Positions 7,826-17,238 of a stretch of 64,000 nt of DNA are shown here, piece by piece. Origin of the DNA: PMP191F sp047602185 (GTDB lineage: Bacteria; Bacteroidota; Bacteroidia; Chitinophagales; Chitinophagaceae); contig JASGHY010000001.1 of NCBI GenBank assembly GCA_047602185.1, forward strand, positions 2,480,001-2,544,000, given 5' to 3'. Every line of letters starts with the position of its first letter. The stretch's first letter is position 1. The notes under the pieces are model-generated. The model was not told where the DNA came from and ran no database searches. It worked only from the letters and a program-made list of their open reading frames with translations. The position numbers and the translations under genes were made by a program.

Positions 7826-10189
7826 ATGAAGAGATTTTATATATGCTTAATACTTTTCCTCGCAGGCCATGTTGCGCTACAGGCGCAGCAAGCTGTTTTG
7901 CAGGGAAAAATAACCAATGCCGGGGGGCAGGAAATTGCAGGAGCCACCATTACAGCCGGAACAAAGATGACCACCAGCAACGACAAAGGTCATTATGAAT
8001 TAAAAAGCCTGGTGGCAGGCAAAGTAATATTGCTGGTACAAAGCATAGGCTATACTGATCACAGGGATACCATTATGCTGACGGCTGGCATCAATACCCG
8101 CCAGGTAGTATTGCAGAAAAAGGAAAAGCAATTGGGTGATGTAACTGTAACAGCCCAGAAACAAAGATTGGGAAACCGCAATGCAGAAAGTCTTATCAAA
8201 GTAGAGAACAGCATAATGCCTGTTACCATCGTTGATAAAAGAACCATTGAGCTGATGGGCAGCCGCAGGCTGGATGAGGTGGTAAAAGAGCAAACCGGTA
8301 TTGCTATCGTAAACGATGTAACCGGGGGCTCACGCTCTGTAGGTGTGCAGATGCAGGGCTTTGGCAGTGAATACATCCTGGTACTGGTAGACGGGCAACC
8401 GCTGGTTGGCCGCAATGGCGGCAACTTCGATCTGTCGCGCATCAGTGTAAGCAATGTAGAGCGGGTAGAGATCACCAAAGGTGCAGCTTCATTGCTGTAT
8501 GGCGGCGATGCACTCGGTGGCACTATCAATGTAATTACCCGGCACAATATTGAAAAACCACAGGCCCGTGTGGCGGTGAACTACGGCACCAACGAAACCA
8601 TTGATGTATCGCTGGACGGAGAAACACCGGTACTGAAAAAGAAAGGAAGTCTTGCTCTCAATACCAATTACTACCATACCGCAGGTTTCAACACCAGCCA
8701 GGGCACCATCAAAGGAACTACAGCCCCTCCCTATGACAACTATACTGCACAGGGAAGATTCCGCTATCGTTTTAACGACAACAACCTGCTTTCTGTAATG
8801 GGTCGTTTTGGATTGCGTCGCAGTTTTATGAGCAAGGATTATGGTGTCAACTACCAGAACAATGATGTGCTGGATGAACAGGATATTAATCTCTCTGCCA
8901 ATTTCGATCATCGTTTCAACAGCCGCTGGCGCAGCATGACACGTTACTACCTTACCCGCTACAATGCTGATATGAGTGTAACACTATCACAGGGCGACAG
9001 CATCAGCCAGACTAAATTCGGGCAGTTACTAAATCGTCTTGAACAACAGATCGCTTATACCATTCCCAATAAACTGGATGTAATTACCGGTGCAGGCGGC
9101 ACTATTGAAAGCATTGACCAGAATATTCTCTCTAACCAGAACAGCATCACTGCATTTTTTGGCTATACACAAGCCAACTGGAATGTGCTTCCAAAACTGG
9201 AAATAACAGGCGGTTTGCGTTATGACAATATTCTCAAATACGGCTGGCGTCTTGACCCCAGTATGGCGGTAAAATACAAACTGCTGCCCGTGGTTACCTT
9301 GAAAGCAGCTTATGGTACAGCCTTCAAAGCGCCTGATATGCGCAAGATGTACCAGATCTTTTACAATCCTTCCTACAACTACATGATGGTGGGTAATGCC
9401 GTATTGCGGAATACCATCAACCAGATGCTTGCAAGCGGACAGGTAAGCCAGTATGAGCTGGAACCTGTTTACAATGAAATAAAGGGACTGGCATTGAATG
9501 CAGAGATGAGTAAGTCATACAACTTCAGCATCATCTTTGAAACCATTAATAAAAAAGTAAGAGTAGAAGCCAGTGCTTTTTACCACGATATTACCAACCA
9601 GATCAACCCGGTACTGGTAGGCAGGGATATTAATGGTAATCTCATCTACTCTTACCGCAACAATGCCAAAGCCTATTACAAGGGCACTGAACTTTCATTT
9701 AACCTTACCCCCCTGCCCGGTTTACAGATCGGGGGAGGCTATCAATACCTCATTGCCAAAGACAAGACTGTGGCAGATGAAATAAAGGAAGGTGGAAAAT
9801 ATTTTGAACCCCTGTTTGATCCCAATACGGGTTATGTAAACTATAGCCCTTCAGCCAGTGATTACTGGGGTATAGAGAACAGGTCGCGCCACATGTTCAA
9901 TGCACGTATATTCTATACGTACCAGCCTTTGCAGTTAAGTGCCAATGTGCGGGTGAATTATCGTGGCAAATATCCTTTCAGCGATAAGAACAGCAATGGA
10001 TACATGGACCGCTTTGATACGTTTGTACGCGATCACTACCTGCTCAATGCAGGGATAGAGAAAAAGCTTTTCAACCGTCGCTTGTCGCTACGGTTAACAG
10101 CAGAAAACATCCTGGACTTTGTTGATCAGAAGGTACCCAGTCAGCCCGGGCGAATGCTCTTTGCAGGATTGGCATACCAGTTTCAATAA
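7826..10189 (+). CDS. TonB-dependent heme receptor (HmuR/BtuB-like)
   Basis: A 787-residue outer-membrane receptor. A signal peptide (about 1-20) is followed by a carboxypeptidase-like regulatory domain (about 21-100), then the plug with TIELMGSRRLDEVVKEQTG, GFGSEYILVLVDGQPLVGR, and IERVEI-type strand RVEITKGAASLLYGGDALGG, then the beta-barrel. It would import heme across the outer membrane using TonB energy, with heme handed over by the HmuY lipoproteins encoded upstream. The second receptor at 10945 shares the same plug signature and is a paralogue. Its substrate is inferred from context. Confidence 0.9.
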   Translation: MKRFYICLILFLAGHVALQAQQAVLQGKITNAGGQEIAGATITAGTKMTTSNDKGHYELKSLVAGKVILLVQSIGYTDHRDTIMLTAGINTRQVVLQKKEKQLGDVTVTAQKQRLGNRNAESLIKVENSIMPVTIVDKRTIELMGSRRLDEVVKEQTGIAIVNDVTGGSRSVGVQMQGFGSEYILVLVDGQPLVGRNGGNFDLSRISVSNVERVEITKGAASLLYGGDALGGTINVITRHNIEKPQARVAVNYGTNETIDVSLDGETPVLKKKGSLALNTNYYHTAGFNTSQGTIKGTTAPPYDNYTAQGRFRYRFNDNNLLSVMGRFGLRRSFMSKDYGVNYQNNDVLDEQDINLSANFDHRFNSRWRSMTRYYLTRYNADMSVTLSQGDSISQTKFGQLLNRLEQQIAYTIPNKLDVITGAGGTIESIDQNILSNQNSITAFFGYTQANWNVLPKLEITGGLRYDNILKYGWRLDPSMAVKYKLLPVVTLKAAYGTAFKAPDMRKMYQIFYNPSYNYMMVGNAVLRNTINQMLASGQVSQYELEPVYNEIKGLALNAEMSKSYNFSIIFETINKKVRVEASAFYHDITNQINPVLVGRDINGNLIYSYRNNAKAYYKGTELSFNLTPLPGLQIGGGYQYLIAKDKTVADEIKEGGKYFEPLFDPNTGYVNYSPSASDYWGIENRSRHMFNARIFYTYQPLQLSANVRVNYRGKYPFSDKNSNGYMDRFDTFVRDHYLLNAGIEKKLFNRRLSLRLTAENILDFVDQKVPSQPGRMLFAGLAYQFQ

Positions 10190-10256
10190 CCAATATCCAT
10201 CAGGCAGTGGCTGGTGAAGACAACCGCCACGGGAACATCCTCCGGCGGAATTCGTT

Positions 10257-10288
10257 TTCCATACAAAAAAGACCATTTCGCATACAAA
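10257..10288 (+). promoter_or_regulatory. Paired 21-bp operator sites before heme oxygenase
   Basis: CATACAA occurs at 10260 and again at 10281, exactly 21 bp apart; the second is within a full TCGCATACAAA site starting at 10278, the first in TTCCATACAAA. A -7-like CAACTTTG box lies at 10328-10335, 50 bp after the start of the second site, the same geometry as in the HmuY promoter (51 bp). This supports a shared regulator for both heme operons. Confidence 0.65.
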
Positions 10289-10378
10289 TGAACAACTGAT
10301 TTATACCGTGGATTAGCAGGAGAGCATCAACTTTGCAGGCTTAATTTGTTCAGAAGTAATAACAATAAAAAAATTATC

Positions 10379-10939
10379 ATGCTAAGTACCAACATCAAGG
10401 AAGCAACAAAAACTGCCCACCAGCAACTGGAGAAAAAAGTGGTATTGCAGCTGAAAGCTATCCGCAATGAGGCTGACTATGCAGCCCTGCTGAAAAACTT
10501 CTATGCCTACTTTAACCAGGTAGAAAAAGCAATTGCTCCCTATATCACGCCGGAGTTACTGCCCGATTATAAAGACCGCCGCAACTCATCCTATCTCAAA
10601 AAAGATATAGAAGAGCTTGGTTTCTCTACAGATGAACTGCCTGTAGCCACAGCGCCGCTTATTACCAATACACAGCAGGCCTTAGGCGCCCTGTACGTAA
10701 TGGAAGGTTCTATTATGGGTGGCAGCATCATTGTACAAATGCTGGCCAAAGGCGGCGTTACACGTGGTGTTTCTTTCTTCTCCGGTTACGGTCCGGCTAC
10801 CGGCGAAATGTGGGGCAAATTTGTAACTGTGCTGAACGCCAATGCAAGCACCGCTACAGAAGAAAGCCTGTCCATTGAAACCGCCAATGAAACATTCAGC
10901 CGTTTTGGTGATGTGTTTGAAACTGAAAAAATAGCCTGA
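10379..10939 (+). CDS. Biliverdin-producing heme oxygenase
   Basis: The ATG at 10379 is chosen because it gives the usual family start (MLSTNIKEATKTAHQQLEKK); the ORF is open from 10346. The 186-residue protein has the family's proximal histidine in TKTAHQQLE (His14) and the distal-helix signature ALYVMEGSIMGGS near residues 104-116. It would open the heme ring with O2 and electrons to give biliverdin, CO and Fe2+ in the cytoplasm, the final step of the uptake pathway in this locus. It starts its own operon with the second TonB receptor, 5 bp downstream. A promoter carrying two 21-bp-spaced operator sites precedes it. Confidence 0.9.
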   Translation: MLSTNIKEATKTAHQQLEKKVVLQLKAIRNEADYAALLKNFYAYFNQVEKAIAPYITPELLPDYKDRRNSSYLKKDIEELGFSTDELPVATAPLITNTQQALGALYVMEGSIMGGSIIVQMLAKGGVTRGVSFFSGYGPATGEMWGKFVTVLNANASTATEESLSIETANETFSRFGDVFETEKIA

Positions 10940-10944
10940 CACGC

Positions 10945-13302
10945 ATGTTAGTAAAGTCCTTCGGCTGTATTATAGGTATTCTTATTTCCCTGGAGGCATG
11001 GTCGCAAAAAGGCAACCTGCAGGGAACTGTTACCAACGAAAAAGGAGCGCCCCTTACCGGCGCCACCATTCGTCTTGAACCAGACCGTCATTTAAAACAG
11101 GCCGGTGCCAAAGGAACATTCTCCTTCAGCGGTCTGTACGAAGGCACTTATACATTATACGTCAGCAATGTGGGTCATATTACCGATACACAGGAAGTAG
11201 CTATCAAAGATGGCATTACTACTACTGTATCCATCTCCCTGCAACCCGGCACCAGCGATATGCAGGAGGTCATCGTTGCTTCCAGTCTTAAATCTTATTC
11301 TCCCGACAACCTGCTCAATATTCAGCAGTCATCGGCAATGCCTGTCACGGTTATTACCCGCGAAACCATTGAACGCATGGGCAGCCGTCGTTTGGATGAA
11401 CTGTTGAAAGAACAAACGGGGCTTGCTGTTGTCAGCGATATCAGTGGCGGCGCCCGCGCCACCGGCATACAGTTGCAGGGCTTCAGTGCTGAATACGTAA
11501 TGATCCTTATTGACGGGCAACCAATGGTAGGCAGAAACTCCGGCAACTTCGATCTCTCGCGTATCAGTATCACCAATATTGAAAGGATAGAGATCATCAA
11601 AGGAGCATCCTCTTGTCTCTTTGGCAGCGATGCACTTGGTGGCGCTATCAATATTGTTACCCGCTACGGCGCTGTACAGCCACAGGCACAGGCATCCCTG
11701 CAATACGGCAGCCTGCACATTGTAGACGCCACGCTGGAAGGTGAAACACCTTTTGCGCATAAACGTGGTGCCGCTAACCTTTCTGCCAATTATTATCACA
11801 GTGACGGTTTCAACACCGACAAGCAATACATTACCCAGGGTACTACTGCACCACCTTACGATGACTACAGCATCCAGGGACGTGCACGTTATCAACTGAG
11901 CAAGAGCAGTACGGTGGGTATCACCGGGCGCTTTGCACTGCGTCGCTCCTATATGGAAAAGCTGTTTGGCAACCAGGGCAATACTACCGGCGATAACCAG
12001 GATGTTACCGACATCAATGCCTCTGCCTGGTTCAATCACAATTTCAGCAATAGCCTGCGCAGCATGAGCCGCTATTACCTTACACATTACACCTCTGATA
12101 TGAGCGTGCAGTGGCAGCAACAGGGAAGCGTAGCAAGTGCTGAGAAGTTTGGACAAACACTCCATCGCTTTGAACAGCAGTTTGCCTGGAACCCGGTACA
12201 GCCTGTAAAACTTACAGGGGGTATTGGCGGCAGCGTGGAGATCATGAACAACGATGCTTACCGGGCAGGTAACATGACCACAGGTTTTGCTTATGTACAG
12301 GCCAACTGGCTGTGGAAGGACAGAACAGAAATTACCGGTGGTATTCGTTACGACAGGCACAATAGTTATGGAGGCCGTTTCAATCCCAGTATTGGCATCC
12401 AGCAAAAGATCACCTCTACCCTCTCCGCCAAATTTGCTGCAGGCACCGGTTTCAAAACACCTGATTTTAAAAACCGTTACCAGGTATTCCTCAATCCACT
12501 CAGCAACTACATGGTCATCGGTACCGAAGTGTTGGGACAAACATTGAAGCAACTGGAAGAAGCAGGCCTTATTTCTGAAATAAGAGAGTACCTGCTGAAA
12601 CAACTCGATAAAAACCTGCAACCGGAAAGCTCCACCACCTTCAATCTCAGCCTGCTTTTTAAACCCAATAACAGTTTCAGGTTTGAGGCAGGTGTATTCT
12701 ATCATACACTCCGCAACCAGATCAACAGTATACAGGTAGCTACAGGCACCAGCAACAGGCAGATCTTCACTTACCAGAACCTACCGAAGTCTACCAACAA
12801 AGGCGTTGAAGCATCCTTCCAATTAATACCAGTCACAGGTTTAGAGATCAATGGAGGTTATCAATACCTGGTGGCTAAAGACAAGAGTGTGGAAGACAGC
12901 ATCAGGGCCGGTGTATTTCCTTACTACAAATTGCGCAACAACGAAACAGGCGAAAGCCGTACTTCTGTTCCATCAGATTACTGGGGACTGGAAAACAGGT
13001 CGCGCCATATGGCCAATCTGCGGGTATTCTATGCCTGGCAGCGCATGGGTATCAATGCCTCCTTCCGCGTTAACTATCGTGGTAAGTATGCTTTTGGCGA
13101 TGCCAATAACAACTCCTTTATCGATCCCTATGATACTTTTGTGGAAGGATATTTCCTGTTCAATACTATGCTGGAAAAGAAATTACTGAAAGAGCATTTC
13201 AGTATCAGGATCACCGCCGATAACCTGTTCGATTATACCGACAGGCTCATGCCCGCCCAACCGGGTCGTATTGTACTGGTGGGGGCTACTTACAGGTTGT
13301 AG
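10945..13302 (+). CDS. TonB-dependent receptor, second heme-type copy
   Basis: A 785-residue receptor built like the one at 7826: signal peptide, carboxypeptidase-like domain (NLQGTVTNEKGAPLTGATI), a plug with MGSRRLDELLKEQTGLAVVSD and GFSAEYVMILIDGQPMVGR, then a 600-residue barrel ending VGATYRL. It starts 5 bp after the heme oxygenase stop, so the two are translated from one message. Two receptors in one locus may take heme from different carriers, or one may serve a different tetrapyrrole. This cannot be decided from sequence. Confidence 0.9.
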   Translation: MLVKSFGCIIGILISLEAWSQKGNLQGTVTNEKGAPLTGATIRLEPDRHLKQAGAKGTFSFSGLYEGTYTLYVSNVGHITDTQEVAIKDGITTTVSISLQPGTSDMQEVIVASSLKSYSPDNLLNIQQSSAMPVTVITRETIERMGSRRLDELLKEQTGLAVVSDISGGARATGIQLQGFSAEYVMILIDGQPMVGRNSGNFDLSRISITNIERIEIIKGASSCLFGSDALGGAINIVTRYGAVQPQAQASLQYGSLHIVDATLEGETPFAHKRGAANLSANYYHSDGFNTDKQYITQGTTAPPYDDYSIQGRARYQLSKSSTVGITGRFALRRSYMEKLFGNQGNTTGDNQDVTDINASAWFNHNFSNSLRSMSRYYLTHYTSDMSVQWQQQGSVASAEKFGQTLHRFEQQFAWNPVQPVKLTGGIGGSVEIMNNDAYRAGNMTTGFAYVQANWLWKDRTEITGGIRYDRHNSYGGRFNPSIGIQQKITSTLSAKFAAGTGFKTPDFKNRYQVFLNPLSNYMVIGTEVLGQTLKQLEEAGLISEIREYLLKQLDKNLQPESSTTFNLSLLFKPNNSFRFEAGVFYHTLRNQINSIQVATGTSNRQIFTYQNLPKSTNKGVEASFQLIPVTGLEINGGYQYLVAKDKSVEDSIRAGVFPYYKLRNNETGESRTSVPSDYWGLENRSRHMANLRVFYAWQRMGINASFRVNYRGKYAFGDANNNSFIDPYDTFVEGYFLFNTMLEKKLLKEHFSIRITADNLFDYTDRLMPAQPGRIVLVGATYRL

Positions 13303-13480
13303 TACATTGACAGCTTACAACAAATTACATTACCCTTTTAGACAAGCCTGGTACCCGATACAGGCTAGTGCTCCATCAAACATAGTCCTGGCAAGGCTTT
13401 TACGGTTATTACCTATAATCAAAGGAGTAGCAATCAATTAGCAGAAAAACGATTCTCAAAAAAACTCTAAAAAAAGTTGA
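13303..13480. other. Non-coding gap before tRNA-Leu
   Basis: No gene, clear terminator or repeat was recognised between the receptor stop and the tRNA promoter. Confidence 0.5.
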
Positions 13481-13485
13481 CATTT

Positions 13486-13518
13486 TTTGTGTTGCATTTA
13501 CAACTTGTCCTATATTTG
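13486..13518 (+). promoter_or_regulatory. Bacteroidota-type promoter of tRNA-Leu
   Basis: TTTG at 13486-13489 and TATATTTG at 13511-13518 match the -33 TTTG / -7 TAnnTTTG consensus with a 21-bp spacer. The tRNA begins 20 bp downstream. Confidence 0.75.
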
Positions 13519-13537
13519 CACCCCCGAACACAAAGAT

Positions 13538-13621
13538 GCCCAGGTGGCGAAATTGGTAGACGCACTGTGTTCAGGTCGCAGCGCTCGCAAGGGTGTGATG
13601 GTTCGAATCCATTCCTGGGCA
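13538..13621 (+). tRNA. tRNA-Leu (anticodon CAG)
   Basis: An 84-base class II tRNA. Acceptor arms GCCCAGG and CCTGGGC pair and are followed by discriminator A. The D arm includes AATTGGTAGACGC, the anticodon loop is TTCAGGT with CAG in the centre, a variable arm follows (CGCTCGCAAGGGTG), and the T arm contains GGTTCGAATCC. The 3' CCA is not encoded. A perfect terminator hairpin lies just downstream, followed by the SIR2-domain gene. Confidence 0.95.
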
Positions 13622-13628
13622 CTTGGAA

Positions 13629-13664
13629 GCCTTACAAATCAAATGTTTGTAAGGCTTTTTTATT
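13629..13664 (+). terminator. Intrinsic terminator of tRNA-Leu
   Basis: GCCTTACAAA (13629-13638) and TTTGTAAGGC (13646-13655) form a perfect 10-bp stem with a 7-base loop, followed by TTTTTTATTTT. Confidence 0.9.
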
Positions 13665-13813
13665 TTCGTGAGTATATGGCTTTCACGCTTTTTTAGAGGA
13701 TCACATCAAAAAGTTGTAGGATTGTTTTATCAGGTATATTAAGCAGAAGCATTGATACTTCTGTTAGTAAAATAATTCAAAAAATCTGGTTTCTAATCTG
13801 AATAGTTAAATTA

Positions 13814-16393
13814 ATGGATCATCAACAAAAAATAAGAGAGCTCCTAAAAGATGGACAAATAATTCCTGTAGTAGGTGCAGGAGTATCTTTCGCTACTGCT
13901 GGAATGCCAAGTTGGAAAGGCCTTATTGACGATGGAATCCAATATGCTAAACGACTGAAAAAGGACGCAACTATAATTGAAGAGGCGCAAAATTTATCTA
14001 ATGCTTATAAGTTAACACAAGCGGCTACTCTAGTTAAGCAACTTTTAAATGCACATGGCCACCCTTATGTCAATTGGCTGAACAGTGTTTTTGAAAAACC
14101 TGTTATAAAAAGTACCAAATTAATCGAAAGCATTCAAAATCTCTGCCTACCGATCATCGCGACTACCAACTATGATGATCTTTTACAAAGTGTGGGAAAC
14201 GTCCAGATAAGCACCGCACTAGATTGGAGTCAATCCGAGGAGATTCAGTCACATATCCTTAAACGCAAACCTTTTATTTTTCATCTCCATGGAATTTATA
14301 ACAGGCCACGTACACCAATATTTGGAGACAATGATTATGAAAGATTAAAGAGCGAAGAAGGTTATAAGACGATCTTAAATAATCTATGGATGAACAAAAG
14401 CTTTTTGTTCATTGGCTGTAGTAGGGACGGTGTCATGGATGAAGACTTTCTTACAGTTTTAAGATTAATGAAAGAGTGGTTTCCCGGGGTGCAAAAAGAA
14501 CATTATATCCTCATGCAGGACCAAATGATCGGAACAACACAGCATTACGAATTGATGCAAGAATGCAACGTACATATCGTTCCTTTTGGTGCAAACCATA
14601 ATGACCTCCCACATTTCATTAATAGCTTAAACCCCAATATAGAAGAAATCGTAAAAAGATTTGATGATAGGAAAGCACACGTACGTGATGCTATCGTCTC
14701 AATTTTAGAAGACCAACCCAATATCGATTTACCCAAAAATGTAAAAAAATTTATACAAAGCACCCTCGGGATCGAGCACTACTGGTTGGACAGTGATCGT
14801 TTGCAGATATTCACTCAGGCATTACATGATTACAATAACAACCAACTTAGTAAGCAAAAGCAGCTAGCAAATAGGCAGGTTCTTATTCGCACTATAATTA
14901 CCTTAAACGAATTAGAGGAAAAAGTTGAACTTTGGAAGAAGAGTTCCGATGGTATTTCGTTAGTAAACAATATTGACTTCATCAATACCGCCATCCTTTC
15001 GTATCGACTGCTTGAAAGCTTCCCAAGAGAAATGCTGAAAGATATCCATCATCGACAATACTACACTATCCATAATCAATATATTACTGGCAATCTGGAG
15101 CAATTTTACAATGAAGCGGTACAATGGAAGGAAGGATCTAGAAATCCAAAAGATCTAGAAAATTCATATTTCTTTGAAAACTTGAAACGCATAATACAAT
15201 CATTGTTGGATGTACTTACTCTAAACAGTGAAGAAATCTATAACAAAAAGCGAGAAGCCACTATCATTCAAAAACTACCAGATCAAAACCTAATCATCGT
15301 ACATCCGAAATTATTAACAATACGCAGTACGGCATCCCCCTACATAGTTCAGGCTTCATTACCTTGGGATAAAAACTTAGAATTTATAGATGCATTCATT
15401 GTGCACAACAGTGATGAACGAATAATTGTAGGGTATAACTCAAAACACTGCTTCAAGTGGAATCCACAAGAAGATTTAATTGTAACTAATTTTTTCGATG
15501 CTAAAGAAGATGATGAAATCATAAACTTATCCCTCATCGATCAAGGTCCAAATCTAGTACTGCAAATATTTACCAAAACATCCAGAAATATTTTAATCAA
15601 TTTTTCAGAACTGGTTTCATTCAACCTATCCAATAGCCTGTTCAAAAATTATGTTAGCCTTCCACTATCAGGAAAATTATATTGTAGAAAATCTGTGTCT
15701 ATGGGAGTTATAGGTAATTGCATTTTCGAGGTTAATGCTCTAGATGAATATAAGCCAATGATTACTGTAGAAGAAATTTGGGAAATGTTGGCAACTATTC
15801 CAGAAGTGTCCTCAGAATATCAAAACTATTTGGCGAAGATCAAAAAGGAAGGTGATAAAGATTATTTTTATCCTTACATCCAAGACTTGAATATTCATCC
15901 AGCTAAGTGGCTTAAAAAAGAGATTCTTATTGTAAAAATACGCTTCAATTTTAGAGAAAGTATAAGTTCGACAGCACTCATTTTTATAGACACCAAATTG
16001 GGCTTTAAACAACCACTGCTAACTATGTTATTTAAGCATAAAATTTGCTTTTCCTATGACATTATCTGCACAGATAATAAGGTAAACTTAATGGTGGGTT
16101 ATCTAGATAGCGGTGACGTAGGAAATCTTATTCAATATTTTGAAAACATTAATAATAGTGATCTAATCTTAGCAAGAAATCAGCCTGGTATCTTTCCACA
16201 AGACAAATTAACCTCATTTAAGCTTCGAGACATGTATGGTGTCATCATCGCAACATCAAAACGAGCATTTGTTAACGAAGAAGGGCGCACTATTCATGAC
16301 GTCAACTTACCCGGACTCGAAGCTCAGACCCTTGAATTAGAAGATAGAATAGTTGCAATCCACTATACCGATGCAAAAAATTTAAACTTATAA
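13814..16393 (+). CDS. SIR2-domain protein with beta-rich C-terminal half; probable antiphage defence protein
   Basis: An 859-residue single-gene protein. The N-terminal domain (about 1-280) is a SIR2-type NAD-binding fold: VVGAGVS at residues 19-25, TTNYD at 117-121, HLHG at 157-160 and FIGCSRDG near 197-204. Asn119 and His159 would be the catalytic pair for NAD+ cleavage. A helical middle (about 280-480) follows. The remainder is beta-rich, with repeated strand-turn units such as DERIIVGYNSKHCFKWNP, suggesting a propeller-like sensor. There is no signal peptide and no known effector partner beside it. Codon use is visibly more AT-rich than in the heme locus, and the gene sits directly behind a tRNA, a common site for acquired DNA. 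SIR2 fusions in bacteria often deplete NAD+ during phage infection; that role here is inference. Confidence 0.75.
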   Translation: MDHQQKIRELLKDGQIIPVVGAGVSFATAGMPSWKGLIDDGIQYAKRLKKDATIIEEAQNLSNAYKLTQAATLVKQLLNAHGHPYVNWLNSVFEKPVIKSTKLIESIQNLCLPIIATTNYDDLLQSVGNVQISTALDWSQSEEIQSHILKRKPFIFHLHGIYNRPRTPIFGDNDYERLKSEEGYKTILNNLWMNKSFLFIGCSRDGVMDEDFLTVLRLMKEWFPGVQKEHYILMQDQMIGTTQHYELMQECNVHIVPFGANHNDLPHFINSLNPNIEEIVKRFDDRKAHVRDAIVSILEDQPNIDLPKNVKKFIQSTLGIEHYWLDSDRLQIFTQALHDYNNNQLSKQKQLANRQVLIRTIITLNELEEKVELWKKSSDGISLVNNIDFINTAILSYRLLESFPREMLKDIHHRQYYTIHNQYITGNLEQFYNEAVQWKEGSRNPKDLENSYFFENLKRIIQSLLDVLTLNSEEIYNKKREATIIQKLPDQNLIIVHPKLLTIRSTASPYIVQASLPWDKNLEFIDAFIVHNSDERIIVGYNSKHCFKWNPQEDLIVTNFFDAKEDDEIINLSLIDQGPNLVLQIFTKTSRNILINFSELVSFNLSNSLFKNYVSLPLSGKLYCRKSVSMGVIGNCIFEVNALDEYKPMITVEEIWEMLATIPEVSSEYQNYLAKIKKEGDKDYFYPYIQDLNIHPAKWLKKEILIVKIRFNFRESISSTALIFIDTKLGFKQPLLTMLFKHKICFSYDIICTDNKVNLMVGYLDSGDVGNLIQYFENINNSDLILARNQPGIFPQDKLTSFKLRDMYGVIIATSKRAFVNEEGRTIHDVNLPGLEAQTLELEDRIVAIHYTDAKNLNL

Positions 16394-16492
16394 ATGCCTT
16401 AGCTCAAGTTCAACTCATTTTTTTATTGACTCCAAACTTCAACGCCCAGCGTCAATTTAGTTTTAAAGCTAACTCTCATCTCGCACACTCTT

Positions 16493-16592
16493 GGAGGCTT
16501 GCAACCTCAAAGCCCTACTATATTGCCTCTGACAATTGCAGGAGTGGCCAAAGGCCACATAATAATGATACGGGACTACAAGTCTCGTATAG
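16493..16592. repeat. Three-hairpin palindromic repeat, copy A
   Basis: Three successive palindromes: GAGGCTTGCAACCTC, GTGGCCAAAGGCCAC, and ATACGGGACTACAAGTCTCGTAT-type arms (16578-16590). Related copies lie at 19475-19576 and 35576-35686. Here it lies between convergent genes. Confidence 0.75.
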
Positions 16593-16602
16593 CTGTGTTT
16601 TA

Positions 16603-17058
16603 TTAGGGTAAAGTTCTTTTGAGCAAAGTGGAATGCAGCGTTTTGATCTTCCATCTCCCGTCTTCCATAACCAATATTGCGGTTTCGAGCCATTGCACAA
16701 TGCCGCTTTTACCATTTCGGGTTACGTCTGCCTGATTGTTGTAAGTAGTCCAGGCTGTTTTTCCAACTACTTTTGTTTCAATAAACACGATTGTATTAAC
16801 ACGTTTATAATCAGCCGGCGCGTTTTGACCAATTTTCAGAACCAGGGTATCAAGATTCCAAATGGCGCCATTTTCAAGTAATAAAAGATCTTTTGTGCAA
16901 TTGCTGCTTACAGCATCTGCATTCCGGTCGGCAAGTGCCTGGAAGAAATCAATTACAGTTTTTTGAGCTAGTTTTTCTTTGTCTGTTACCCCGGATTGAG
17001 CGTTTGCAAATAAGGTTGACAAAAAGAATGAGTAGATAGTAATGAATATGTATTTCAT
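16603..17058 (-). CDS. Secreted SnoaL/DUF4440-like (NTF2-fold) protein
   Basis: A 151-residue protein with a signal peptide ending near LFANAQ. The pattern AQKTVIDFFQALADRNADAVSS, then KVVGKTAWTTYNNQADV, WLETAILVMEDGRWKIKTLHSTLL is typical of NTF2-like/DUF4440 proteins: an N-terminal helix pair, then a curved sheet ending in a W(K/R)I strand. Such folds bind small ligands or act as secreted scavengers; no catalytic residues can be assigned. The leftward gene is separated by 180 bp from the next leftward gene, and that gap holds a cassette-like element. Confidence 0.65.
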   Translation of the reverse strand: MKYIFITIYSFFLSTLFANAQSGVTDKEKLAQKTVIDFFQALADRNADAVSSNCTKDLLLLENGAIWNLDTLVLKIGQNAPADYKRVNTIVFIETKVVGKTAWTTYNNQADVTRNGKSGIVQWLETAILVMEDGRWKIKTLHSTLLKRTLP

Positions 17059-17059
17059 C

Positions 17060-17238
17060 GTTCGTTAAATTTAAAATGGCTTTGCCGAAAATGCACTACA
17101 ATGTTCGGAGCTTGCCACAGGAATAGTATTTTATAACTGTTTGCCCGGCAACTAAAACCAAACTATAGGTAAAGTTGATGTAACCTTATCCCCCCGACTG
17201 CCATCAAACCGGTTGTTGCATACTGCCTTTCGTTATTG
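17060..17238 (-). repeat. Cassette-like downstream element, copy 1
   Basis: Read leftward after the stop of the 198-residue gene it contains TATGCAACAACCGGTTTGA, then GGCAGTCGG and a run of about 120 bp without coding. A related block with ACAACATCGGTTTGGCG lies downstream of the DUF418 gene (17840-18017). The similarity was seen by eye. Confidence 0.4.

Noticed and set aside
13538..13621. tRNA-Leu as an integration attachment site
   Set aside because: No copy of the tRNA 3' end could be found to the right of the SIR2 gene, and no integrase is visible.
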